Of a DNA stretch of 64,000 bases, positions 21,230 to 31,948 are shown one piece after another; the stretch's first letter is position 1; the number at the start of each line of letters is the position of its first letter. The translations under genes and the position numbers were made by a program. A model generated the notes under the pieces. The model did not search any database. It saw only the letters and a program-made list of their open reading frames with translations, and was not told the origin of the DNA. The DNA comes from Platanthera guangdongensis (lineage: Eukaryota; Streptophyta; Magnoliopsida; Asparagales; Orchidaceae), in contig CM077159.1 in assembly GCA_039583875.1 (NCBI GenBank), positions 106,107,295 through 106,171,294 on the forward strand, read 5' to 3'.

Positions 21230-21435
21230 AGGCGGGCAAAGCCCGCCAGAGGGGACGGGCTACGCCCGTCGGGGGGCGGGCGAAGCGCGCCGGGGGGCGG
21301 GCGAAGCCGCCGGGGGGCGGGCGAAGCCCGCCGGGTGGCGGGCGAAGCCCGCCGGGGGGTCAAGCGGGCGAAGCCCGCTTGATTGCGGGCGAAGCCCGCA
21401 ACGACGCATCGAGAACGGGCGGAGCCCGTTCGAAG
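21230..21435. repeat. Array of GCGGGC-GAA-GCCCGC hairpins
   Basis: Eight or more units with stem GCGGGC/GCCCGC or variants (GGCGGGC, ACGGGC, AAGCGGGC) around a loop GAA, AAA, TAC or GGA. Its right end (GCATCGAGAACGGGCG to AAGATGCA) matches the end of the foldback element at 17805-18232, so both belong to one family; here the left arm is missing or rearranged. Confidence 0.8.
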
Positions 21436-21438
21436 ATG

Positions 21439-21440
<2 letters not shown>

Positions 21441-21486
<46 letters not shown>

Positions 21487-21590
21487 TACAAAGAGATTTC
21501 AAAATATCAATGAGATTTAATTTGATTTCCATATAATAATAAATAAATAATTTATAAAGCAATGTTAATATCGCTATTCGCTACTATTTT
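21441..21590. repeat. TA microsatellite and flanking repeat, copy 2
   Basis: (AT)n at 21441-21484, then TCTTACAAA, AAATATCAATGAGAT and AATAATAAATAAATAATTTATA. Same order as 20909-21180 but without the GC block. Confidence 0.7.
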
Positions 21591-21726
21591 CATTTAATCA
21601 TTCTATTTCTCTGTAGTCTCACCGGAGTCATCCCCAAAAGGCCCGACGACTGACTCCGGCCGAACAATCCTCCTCTGCCTAGCCGGAATATTCCAGCAGC
21701 TCCTCTCCCCATTCCTGTGGCGAAAT

Positions 21727-22315
21727 CTACGTTAGATCAGTGAACGCCTGCAGAATGTACTTGTGCACGTTTCCGCTATTGAGATCAAGGTAGTGAAATG
21801 GAGGGGATCATTTCATGAAGATAAGTCCAAAAAATATCTAGTGGCCAAAAATTTTTTGCTAAAAAAAAAAATAAAAGGATTGGAAATGCCTCCATGATGA
21901 GGATCCCCTCCAATCTAATGGCTGCAGAGGCTCCACGTGGCGACCATCCATCATCTCCTCCATGGACCTCCGGAAGTCATCATAAGGGTTCTTTGAAAAC
22001 GTCGTCAACGCCATCCCGCCGCCGTGAACCTCCATCGAGCCAACTTTGGAGTTCAGCGACCGCGTCGGAGACAACGATTCAACCCGCGACGACAGCCGTC
22101 CACCTCGAGGGATCCTGATGTGCTTCCTTTGGATATGAAAAGGCGGATAGACTTGCGGATGGCGGCCGATGGTGGGTCGCCGCGGTCGTCTTTTCCGCCG
22201 CAGAAGTAGAGGGAATGAAAACTCTAATGTAGGAAGCGGTCGACGTTGGAGAGAGTTTCGGTGGAGGTCGCATTTCCGTCTGTCTTGCAGTTTCTGACGA
22301 ATGAAGGATTGTTAG
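21727..22315 (-). pseudogene. OVATE family protein (OFP) pseudogene, C-terminal part
   Basis: Minus strand. OFPs are plant transcriptional repressors that act with TALE homeodomain proteins in organ shape. Visible in order: TSTETLSNVDRFLH near 22265-22220, a stop, SFHSLYFCGG, then in another frame the first half of the OVATE domain (ALTTFSKNPYDDFRRSMEEM near 21960-22005, then QPLDW), and after about 100 bases of extra AT-rich sequence the second half (FHYLDLNSGNVHKYILQAF) with a stop at 21729-21727. The order and the NPYDDFRRSMEEM and HKYILQAFTDL motifs are diagnostic for OVATE. One in-frame stop, at least two frameshifts and the internal insertion show it is dead. The N-terminus lies across the solo LTR at 24549-24660. 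Upstream LTR insertion would also separate the promoter. Confidence 0.8.
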
Positions 22316-24548
22316 TGTAATGCACCTAAAATGGGAAAACGTAGGTTTCGTGTGGCTATCCCCTGTCGACAGTAGGTATCGCTGGCGATAACACTCGGCG
22401 CACTCAACGCCTTCAAACTAAGCATTGAGTAAACTCGACGCACTCAACGCCTACGAAGCGACAGTGAGTATCGCGCGGCGCACTCGACGCTTTCAGCAAA
22501 GCGTTGAGTACACTCAGCTCACTCAACGCACTCGACGCTTTCAACGAATCGTCGAGTAAGCTATCAGAGTGGCGACAGTGGGTATCGTTGGGTGATACTG
22601 CCACGTATGCTAGACACATGTCAGATGGTCGGTCGGCGACTGAAGAGCGGTGGTTGACTAGGGTTAAGGCGGTTATGATCGCTATCGCTAGGCGATTGCA
22701 GATATCGCACGACGATATCGTTTTGTTTGACTATTCAGCTGAAATCGTGGCCTTTGCTTCCTTTTTACGAAATGATCATGTGGCTGGGCTTAATCCCGAG
22801 ACCACTTAAGTAGAGGAGGGGTAAAGGAGAAATCATTTATCTTCTTCTTTCTCTCTCCTCCTTTCATTATCATCTTAAGAGAAAAAAGTTAAGGAAGAAG
22901 GCAGAGGCTGGGGCTGAGCTTGAAAAGCTTGGTGAAGGAGATCCAGTATACGGAATAAAAAACCGTGGCTGGATCATTGAAGAGGAAAGTGAGGTGCTTT
23001 TTTCTGACCGGATAGAAAGCTTCACCATGGCTCCGAAATGGATTACGAGGGTAACGATCCTCCTTCTTGGACAAGTAAAGTCCTCCTTTTTGCATATGCA
23101 TGGAATCCCCCACTAAACGGTGGAGAATCGAGGGAATTCTGATGGGTTGATGTGGGATATACCTGAGTGGTTTTGCATATAAAATTCAAAAATTGCAGTA
23201 TGGAATAGACATGTTGTATGAAGCCCATTCAGACGGGATAGTCTGGATTGGTGCTGTTTTATTTTACGTGCCGGAGAAAACTCCGTGTATAAACGAGTAG
23301 TTTACAGGATCTGTGGGTTGTCCCCGAGAAATGAGAGTAGTAGGAAGTACTAGATGTGTGCTCTAGGAAAATAACTAGAAAATATCACAGTTTGCATAAC
23401 TGTTGGATATCGCCGGGGGATAGCGAGTATCGCTAGAGATAGCTCTTGCTGACCTATGATTGCTGTGAAAGACCAATTTTCTGGAACTACAGGATGTTGC
23501 ATGATTTTGGCTGGGAAGATGTTCCAATTGTGGCTGAGTCTGGAGACAGAAGAGAGTTTTATCGCTAACGCCAGACGATAATGTCTATCGCTGGGGATAG
23601 CTTCCAAATAGCATTTTATTGACAAATCCAGCCTCTCGGAGATTGTATGGCTAGTGTGAGATGTGAGCTCTTAAAGGTCAGTGAGCCGAACGGGCACGGG
23701 GAAGCCGACCTGCATTAGTCTAGTTTGAACTGGTGAATTGAGCAATGTGCAATAGCTGAACCGTACCCGCGTTATGTCGTTCAGACTAGATTGCCTAAAG
23801 TAATTGGCTTTTGTTGTTGGCATAATGAGAGTCTTATGCCCCATGCTGAAAGACTAGAATGCTCAAAGTGGACCGTTATGTCTTGGACCTCTGAATGGTG
23901 GTAGAAACATGGTAATTCGGTACACCAAGAATGTGCCCTAAGTGCACGAAACATTTGACTGCTAAGACACTCGTTTGTGATATATTAAATGGTGCTTGAG
24001 TGTGCCTTCTTGCGATATATCTGTTGTGTTAATGCTATTCCTGTAGGGAGGAATACCGCTACCCCGGGAATTGGGTGTGGTCGTTATAAATTGGTCAGTT
24101 GAAACCTGACCATTGTCTTGTTTGCCGCCCTTATGGTGGATTGTCCCTGTGCAGGTGCTGGAGAGCCGAGCGGGAAATAGCGGTTGCAGCCTTCTGATGC
24201 TATGTCGGCCCTCGAATGCCAAGCGAAGGCTTTTAATATTTTTCATGTGTGGCCGGCCTGCACGCCGATGTCTGTAAACCACTTTGTTTGGGAAGAACAT
24301 TTGTAATGCCTTAAGGCCGTGACTTTTGTGTATATTTTTGTATACATTCCTATGTGGTTTTTAGTAGTGGACATTTGTACTGCTTGACTTCAAAGTGCAA
24401 CCCCTAAAGCTTCTGCTAGAATGCTCTGAGTTAGGATTCATTTAGTCTTTGATATTAACATGTAACTCCGTCGAATGTCTGTGGGATATTGCGTGGGGCT
24501 CTGATCGTACCCTCTGTTATATTGTATGTGACGGATGGAGGTGTTACA
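22316..24548 (+). repeat. Solo gypsy LTR inserted in the OFP pseudogene
   Basis: Starts TGTAATGCACC and ends GGTGTTACA (2233 bases). The last 35 bases match the end of the G1 LTR (ATATTGTATGTGACGGAT versus ATATGCTATGCGACGGAT), so it belongs to the same gypsy family. No internal region is attached, so it is a solo LTR left by recombination. A dyad array lies at 22378-22560. Flanking bases GTTAG and CTTAC share only the central TTA, so the target duplication is decayed or the ends come from different copies. Open frames inside are not genes. Confidence 0.75.
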
Positions 24549-24660
24549 CTTACGAGGATGTTGTGATAGCGGAGAGGTGGCCAAGAGAGCTCGACATACT
24601 TTTCAGCTTGGAGAAATAGACTTTGTGGAAGCCCTTCTTCATCTTCTTCTTCGTCGGCAT
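24549..24660 (-). pseudogene. OFP pseudogene, N-terminal part
   Basis: Minus strand ATG at 24660-24658, then MPTKKKMKKGFHKVYFSKLK and a serine-rich stretch up to the LTR edge. A short basic start followed by SK(L/I)K is usual for OFPs of the OFP12/15/16 group. Together with 21727-22315 it makes one gene of normal OFP size (about 220-240 residues) once the solo LTR is set aside. The identification of this short exon end rests mainly on its position. Confidence 0.6.
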
Positions 24661-24798
24661 TATATTTTATTTTCAGTAATTGAACTTTGTGTTTGATTAA
24701 AGGCAAGAATCGATGTTTATAAACATTTTTTATAAAATTAGTTTGAATTTTTTACGGACAGATTAACTGTAGATAGGGTAAATTTTTTTTATAAAATA

Positions 24799-24886
<88 letters not shown>

Positions 24887-24937
24887 ATCCCTAGTTTGGA
24901 TTTGTGATAGGTTCACTATTAGGTTATTGACCATCCA
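24661..24937. other. AT-rich flank with (AT)42 microsatellite
   Basis: Former 5' flank of the OFP gene, then an (AT)n run at 24801-24884 and unique sequence up to the G1 insertion site. No gene. Confidence 0.7.
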
Positions 24938-27058
24938 TGTAACACCCCCTATCCGTCGCATAGCATATAGCAGTAGGTCTGGCGGGGGCCCGACGCCATA
25001 TACCACAGACAGACCGGGTGGTTACTCAATGGAAACCATCCAACCAATAACAACGTCCTACACAGAGCATTCTAGCGGAATCAATTAAAATTGTTGCATT
25101 AATAAAGAACCCAACACTAGCATGAATGCCCACTAATACGCCGAAAGGAATGAAGTACAAATACACAAGTACTGGCATTATGGCCTTACAATTGTTTTCC
25201 TCAAATTACATGTCTTTCAAACCTCGGCATGCAGGCCGGCCATACATGAATAAAAGAAAACACTCAAAATTAGGCCTTTGAGGGTCGGCTCATCAACTTG
25301 GGCTTTAGCCCGCTATTTAACGCTCGGCTCCGCAGCACCTGCAAGCACAATCCACCGCAACGGTGGCAAATCAAAGCAACGGTCAGCCATGCTGACCAAA
25401 TTATAACGATTCCGCCCCCAATTCAGGGCGACGATGCTCCCTCCTTACACTTTATTAGCATAACCAAATAGTATATAAATACATTGCATCACAGGCATTG
25501 GCACGCACGACCACATGCCCCGTGCCCTCAGGGCACATTCTCGGTGATCACAGTATAAGTCTGCCGACTCACCACCGTCCCTGGGACGGCAATCTATCGT
25601 GAGCATTTGGTCTTTCTGGCCACTGCCTAAGACCCTTCATCTATGTCAACGGTAAGTGCCAAGTCACTTTAGGTCTCTTTAACCGAACGACATAGAGCGA
25701 GTACGGTTCCACCTGACCCGTTGCTCACACCGCAACGTTAATTTAAAACATATGCGCGGGTCAAACTCTCCCGAGTCCCAAATAGTTTACAAACGTCACA
25801 TAACCCAGTGATGTTCAAGTTGGCTCCCAGGCCCACATGATGGCAGAACCACGCATCCACCCAGTTTTTCGGGTGCACCTTGGAGTTAATCCCCAAGGCT
25901 CCTTGTTGCAATCTACCTCGTAGAAAACCCGAAAAACAAACATTCGCACGGAGTCTTCTTCGGCCACTTATGGAATGCAACATCACCGATCCAGACCAAC
26001 ATGTCTGGATAGGCTTCACACATCATGCCTATGTTCGTTCTCGATTACGGACTCTATACAACAGAGACTTTACATATCTACCAGAAGGAACGCCTCCAAC
26101 TCACCGCAAACTCGCGGGAGCGGGCTTCCTATGCAAAAGAAGGAGAGCTTCACATGCTCAAGTAGAGAATCGTTACCCTAGCATTCTTCCTTGGCGCCAT
26201 GGAAATCTACGCGGATGAAAAGCACCGCAATCTCCTTGCCTTTGTAGATCCGAAGTCGGCTCGCGATTTGGAGTCCCGAAGCCCCCTCCAAGGACCGGAT
26301 CTAGATTTCTTCTTCCTCCTTTGCTCTCCCTTCTCTCTAAAACTTAGACAGAGAACCAGCGGCAGAAGATAAGGGTTTTGAAACCCTATACTCGGGTATA
26401 ACCCACTCGGATTAACCACAAGCCGTCGGATCCCAGAAAAGGGAAATGCACGGCTTCGATCCAGGTCTGACCTCGACAAACGGGGCTAAACACCGCACGG
26501 TTCACAAACCGAAGCAGGACACGTCCGCGACCAATCAAATTGTGTCGGGACATTTAGTCAAGATCCCGCCAAAAACCTCTGTGTCGACACTCCGCATAGA
26601 TAGAGTCAAACACGCCATAATCCGACCCGCGCTAGACGATCGTCGAGCCAAGATCGTCGAACGCTGCCAAATCATCGATCGCTAATCGCTGGCCTGATCG
26701 TCGAATGCCGCCAAATCATCGATCGCAGATTGCTGGCCTGTTCGTCGAACACTGCCAGATCGTCAATCCTAGATCGCTGGCCTGTTCGTCGAACACTGCC
26801 AGATCATCGATCCCAGAGCGTTGGCCTGTTCGTCGAACGGGTATCACACACCCGTGACAACCAACTGTGTTCGTTGTTCGACGATCATCGACCCAAGATC
26901 GTCGAACGCTTGCCAGATCGTCGATCGCTGGCCAGATCGTCGAACCGAACACGACACGCCCTGGGACACGCCCGTGTATCAGGCCGTGTACCCCCTGCCG
27001 AAAACCAAATTTGGTACAAAACGCCTCCCGTTGCTCTTTTGAGTTTCGGGGCGTTACA
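24938..27058 (-). repeat. 3' LTR of G1
   Basis: 2121 bases. On the minus strand it begins TGTAACGCCCCGAAAC (27058) and ends GGGGTGTTACA (24938). The U3 dyad array is at 26620-26965. A possible TATA is the GAGTATAGGG near 26395. Open frames inside, present in both LTRs, are not supported as genes. Confidence 0.9.
26620..26965. repeat. GATCGTCGA dyad array in U3 of G1
   Basis: Eight or more units of AGATCGTCGAACGCTGCC and ATCATCGATCGCTGGCC; the second LTR copy is at about 33640-33935. The neighbouring block CACGCCCGTGT is also palindromic. Confidence 0.85.
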
Positions 27059-30000
27059 GCTCTCCCCCTCTTAAAAAAATTTCGTCCACGAAATTACATA
27101 AAGGAAAGATAAGTACAAAACTAAAATTTGTACCTGAGTGGAACAACTCCGGGTACTCGTCAAGCATAGTCTGCTCTCGCTCCCAAGAGAGCTCTTCTCG
27201 ACCGTAATTGTCCCAGCGGACCTTGACCATCCTGATCTCTTTATTGCATAAACGCTTGACTTCCGAGTCTTCAATACATACGGGCTTGACCATCGTCGTC
27301 AACCTACTATCAATCTGCACTTGATCGACCGCGATCACTTGCGTAGGCTCTTGCATCGCCTTCCGTAGCACCGATATATGGAATACATCAAGTAGACCAC
27401 TAAGCTCCACAGACATCTTCAACCGGTACGCTGCTTCACCAATCCGCTCCAGAACCTCAAACGGTCCAAGGTTCCTTGGGCTTAGCTTCTTCAAGCGCCG
27501 CACCCGCGAGACACCCTTGAATGGCTTGATCTTCAAGTACACCCAATCGCCAACAGTGAACTCCACGTTCTTGTGCTTGGCATTATAGCACTTAGTCTGG
27601 CGGTCCTGAGCAATTAGCAACCTCTCCTGAATGGTTCTCACCAAAGAAGTAGCCTCCTCCACCTCTAATCGCTTATACAACTTTGATTCACCCGTTTCCA
27701 ACCAGGACAACGACGTGCAACATTTTCTACCATAAAGGGCCTCGAAGGGCACCATTTGAATGCTCTCCAGGTAGCTATTGTTGTAAGCGAATTCCACCAA
27801 GTATAGGTGGTCTTCCCATTGCTTTCCAAAGTCCAGGACACGCATGTGAAGCATGTGTTCCATTGTCCTATTGACCCTCTCGGTCTGCCCATCCGTTTGC
27901 GGATGAAAGGCTGTGCTAAAACTCAGCTTTGTTCCCAACATCTGCTGCACCACCCTCCAATCATTGGACGTGAACCGCCCATCTCGGTCACTCACGATGT
28001 TGCGGGGCACACCATAAAGCCGTACAATATTATCCACATATAGCTTTGCCAATTTCTCAACCGGATCATCCTTCCTATGCGGAATGAAATGCGACACCTT
28101 TGTTAGACGATCTACGACCACCCAAATGGCATCATTCCCCTTTTGCAACCTTGGCAACCCATGCACAAAGTCCATAGTAATGTCGTTGAACTTCCACTCC
28201 GGAATAGGCAAGGATTTCAAGAATCCTCTCGGCTTTTGGCATTCCGTCTTCACCAAGGCACAAGTGTGACACTTCGCCACGTAGAGCGCCACATCCTTTT
28301 TCAGTCCTGGCCACTAGAACAATTTCTTAACATCGCGGTACATTTTCGTGCTCCCCGGGTGAATTGAGTACTTGGTATGATGCTCCTCGTACAACAATTC
28401 CACCCGCAAATTACCCACGCTTGGGACGCACAGACGACCGTCTTTCCAAAGTAATCCGTCCTCCACAACAAATTGGGAATTTGACTCATCCAGAGCCTTT
28501 ATCATGAGTTGCTTCATGTGGACATCCATATCCAACGCCTGCCGAATCCGATCAGCCAGGTCATATTGGACTTTAGTACAATTCAATACTGCTTCAGCAC
28601 TTGATTTCTTATAGACACAAAATATCTCCAACACCTCCAACTCCCGAACCAACCGCTCGTCATGGACCGACAGCCAATTGGCTTGAGCTGGGGCCCGACG
28701 ACTCAACACTTCCACCACCGCATTGCCCTTACCAGACACGTAATGGATCTTGAATGTATAGTCCCCCAGGACTCCATCCATCTACGCTGCCGCATGTTCA
28801 GATCTTTCTGATCAATCAAATACTTCAGGCTCTTGTGATTGGTGTAGATATCAATCTTCACACCATACAAATAATGTCTCCACATATTCAAGGCAAAAAT
28901 CACGGCCGCTAACTCCAAGTCATGGACCGGATAGTTCCTCTCGTGCACCTTCAGCTGTCTCGAGCCATATGCTATAACGCTTCCATGCTGTAACAACACA
29001 TAACCCAAACCACTGCCCGAAGCATCGCTATAAATCTCATAAGCTTCGGTCCCACTCGGCAAACTCAACACAGGCGCCGTGGTCAACCGACATTTCAACT
29101 CCTCAAAACCTCGCGCGCACTCCGGCGTCCAAACGAACTTCCGCTCCTTCCTCGTCAAAGTAGTGAGAGGTAACGCTATCCGCGAGAAGTTCTCTACGAA
29201 GCACCTATAATAGCCGGCAAGCCCCAGAAAGCTCTGGACTTCCGCTACCGTAGAAAGCTCAGGCCACTCTCGTATCGCAACAATCTTCGCCGGATCCACT
29301 GCAATACCTTCCCCACTCACTATATGACCGAGGAACGCCACTGAGGACAACCAAAACTCACACTTCGAGAACTTGGCGTACAATTGATTCCTCCTTAGCG
29401 TCTCCAAAACCAAATGAAGATGCCTGAAGTGATCTTCCTCACTCTGCGAGTACACCAAAATATCGTCGATGAAGATGATCACAAAATGGTCCAAGTACTC
29501 CCTGAAGGTCCTGTTCATCAAATCCATGAACACTGACGGCACATTCGTCAGCCCAAACGGCATGACCGTAAACTCGTAATGCCCGTATCTTGTACTGAAC
29601 GCTGTCTTAGGGATATCACTCTCCCTTATCCTCAGCTGATAGTAACCAGACTTGAGATCCAACTTAGAGTACACCGTCGACCCGACCAACTGATCAAAAA
29701 GATCATCGATCCTTGGGATTGTGTACTTGTTCTTTTCCGTTAGCTTGTTTAACTCCCGATAATCAATACAGAGTCTCAAGCTCCCGTCCTTCTTCTTTAC
29801 AAAGAGGACCGGTGTGCTCCAAGGCGACGAACTTGGACGCACAAACCCTTGCTCCAACAACTCTTGAAGTTGCACTTTCAGCTCTGCCATTTCCTTAGGC
29901 GCTAGCCGATACGGAGATTGTGACACAGGCTTCGCACCTGGCACTAGCTCAATAATGAAATCTATATCCCGTTAAGGCGAGGCTCCAGGAAGATCTGCGG

Positions 30001-30501
30001 GGAACACATCAGGGTACTCATCTACCACTGAAATACTATCCAACGTAGGCTTTAGCTTTGCAATCTCCATTAGTGTAAAGAACAGCTCTGCACCAGCACG
30101 AACCGCCTTCACCACCTGAAGAGCAGACATCAACGTCTTGCTCGACCCTTTCAAGCCCGTAAAAGTCGTCTCACGACTTGCTCCCAACTTGACTTCCTTG
30201 CGACCGCAATCAATATAGGCTTGCTGCTCCGAGAGCCAGTCCATGCCAAATATAACGTCGAACTCCACCAGCGGCAGTAACGATGCTTGCAGATCGAACT
30301 CTTGATTCCCAATACGAATCTTAACACCGCAGATTTTATCCGCGCGCATCGAACAACCATTCGGTAACAAAACATCCAACTTGTCCTTTGCCATCGAAGA
30401 AGGTACTCCGATGCGCGATATGAATCCTTCGGACAAGAAGGAGTGTGAAGCTCCCGTATCAAAGAGTGCTCTCGCCGGAAACTCACAAATCAAAACAAAT
30501 C
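27054..30501 (-). pseudogene. G1 pol: protease, RT, RNase H, integrase, chromodomain
   Basis: Minus strand. Protease LFDTGASHSFL (active site DTG near 30460) and FGMDW; stop TAA at 29974-29972. Reverse transcriptase from about 29944: [25 protein letters not shown] and the catalytic FIDDILVYS near 29475. RNase [14 protein letters not shown] and [17 protein letters not shown], then a one-base frameshift near 28780. Integrase: zinc-binding HHTKYSIHPG and CHTCALVK, a stop TAG at 28316-28314 in frame, then MDFVHGLP, SDRDGRFTSNDW and TDGQTERVNRT. A chromodomain-like end (VKVRWDNYGREELSWEREQ) is visible before the stop at the LTR edge. About 1150 residues, normal for this clade. Two nonsense codons and one frameshift inactivate it. 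Confidence 0.9.
27059..27073 (-). promoter_or_regulatory. Polypurine tract of G1
   Basis: On the minus strand AAGAGGGGGAGAGC stands directly before TGTAAC. The pol frame reads through this tract and stops on the TAA inside the LTR start, so the tract also codes for the last residues (RGGEL). Confidence 0.9.
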
Positions 30502-30578
30502 CTAAACAAGCAGTGGTAAGGTAACATACGCATAATAAGTATTTAAAGAAACTTAACTTGCTACAAATTAAACCGTAC
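30502..30578 (-). other. Candidate 77-base intron between G1 gag and protease
   Basis: Donor GACAG/GTACGG at 30578 and acceptor TTTAG/G at 30502 on the minus strand, T-rich, with possible branch site CTTAC. Splicing would join GAT GTG GTG ACA G with GA TTT GTT, giving DVVTG-FVLIC, the residues expected before the protease. Without splicing the gag-side frame meets a stop. G2 has a candidate intron at the same place. Confidence 0.6.
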
Positions 30579-31694
30579 CTGTCACCACATCCGTTATTTG
30601 ATGGCCTCCTGTTGGCCAAGATTATAAACCCTTGGTTGAGCCGGAGCATAATGGGACATGGTTGACTCCACCGCCTTGCCCTTCTCTTCATAAGTTGCTC
30701 CCGGCTTCCTCTCAGACTTGGGACGTCCGCTCCAACAATCACAGGCAAAGTGCCCTGGCTTCCCACAAGTAAAACATGCACCCAGGGTCCGACCCGTAGT
30801 CGGCCTAGAAGCACCGGAAGAAGGAGCTGGACCAGAAGTCCTAGCCTTCTTAAAGAACTTTTGATAGCCGAACTTTGAAGTAGTCGGCACTTTGAACCCA
30901 GACTTCTTATCACCATGGCTCTTCTTCGCTTGAACATTCTTCATGTCATTCTCCAAGGACCGGGCCGTATTGACCAAGGTCAAGAAACCCTGCGTCATCG
31001 GCCTCGAGAGTAGTAGCCTCAAGTCATCTCTTAGAACTTCGTAGAAACGATTGTTCTTACGCTCCTCATCCGGGATGGTGGAGCTAGCATACCGACCAAA
31101 CCGAGTAAACTCGTGGAGATACTCATCCACGCTACTCTCTCCTTGTACCAACCTCTGGAACTCATTTTCCAAAGCTATCCTCTGAGTCGAAGGGAGGTAC
31201 CTAGCCAAGAATAGTCTCGAGAACTCCTCCATCGAGTTGTCTATAAGTTGCCTTCCTCTCAATAGATGCAGCTCCAAACCATCCCACCACAGCCTAGCGT
31301 CTCCATCCAACAGGAACATAACTATAGTGGTCATTTGTCATTCTTCCGTCTCCGTCGTTGTCAGGACTCTCTTTACCCTAGAGAGCCAGTCTTCAGCTTG
31401 GGATGGGATTCCCAACCCCGAGAATACAAGAGGATTGAAGCTCATAACATGTTTGAGATGTCTCTCGGTTGCCCTCCTCGGCACCAACGGTTCCTCCACA
31501 ATCTGCTCCACCCTTCTCTGCTCAGCCACTTGCAGTGGTACCTGCTCCATCATAGGAGCGGGCTGCTGCATCTACCTTGCAGGCTGCGCATTGATCATGA
31601 CAAATACTGCTTCGGCCACCAATCGTATGGTCTCAGCCGATGGAGGTGTTGCAGGAGCATTATTTGGCGCACTGCTAGCGTCAAAACTCGACAT
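30579..31694 (-). pseudogene. G1 gag
   Basis: Minus strand ATG at 31694 (MSSFDASSAPNNAPATPPSA). Contains the gypsy gag core (MFLLDGDARLWWDGL, EFSRLFLARYLP, RFGRYASS) and a CCHC zinc knuckle CFTCGKPGHFACDC near 30780-30740. Three defects: stop TAG at 31574-31572, stop TGA at 31340-31338, and a shift near 30595 between the knuckle frame (ending EAIK) and the ITDVVTG frame that leads to the protease. Length about 370 residues, usual for the clade. Confidence 0.85.
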
Positions 31695-31948
31695 TCCGAC
31701 GGCCCCGCACCGCTTCTGGTCACCTATAGTGGTACAAAACACCGCTAAGCGACCAAACAAAATTGCAAACAACAATTATAGGAACACGCATGTTCCCCAA
31801 ACACATGTATTTTCATTTCTAAGTGGACATTCATGGGTTCTTTTATTGTTATAACGATGACGCATACACATGTGCTCTCCACACCTTAAAAGAATTCGCC
31901 CACAAATTCATTTTAAGCCTGACCGAAACAAGTAGTCTGATACCAAAT
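31695..31948 (-). promoter_or_regulatory. G1 leader and primer binding site
   Basis: Minus-strand leader. The primer site TGGTATCAGACT is at 31945-31934, three bases after the LTR end, matching initiator methionine tRNA. No coding. Confidence 0.85.

Noticed and set aside
21230..21435. Bacterial contamination suggested by REP-like hairpins
   Set aside because: Both flanks are plant-type TA and AT-rich repeats and related arms occur at 17805-18232 in the same window.
22504..22809. 101-residue open frame in the solo LTR
   Set aside because: Overlaps the dyad array of U3; no domain.
25880..26218. 112-residue open frame inside the G1 LTR, also at 32891-33229
   Set aside because: It occurs in both LTRs because they are copies. 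It lacks any known domain and lies in the untranslated R-U5 part.
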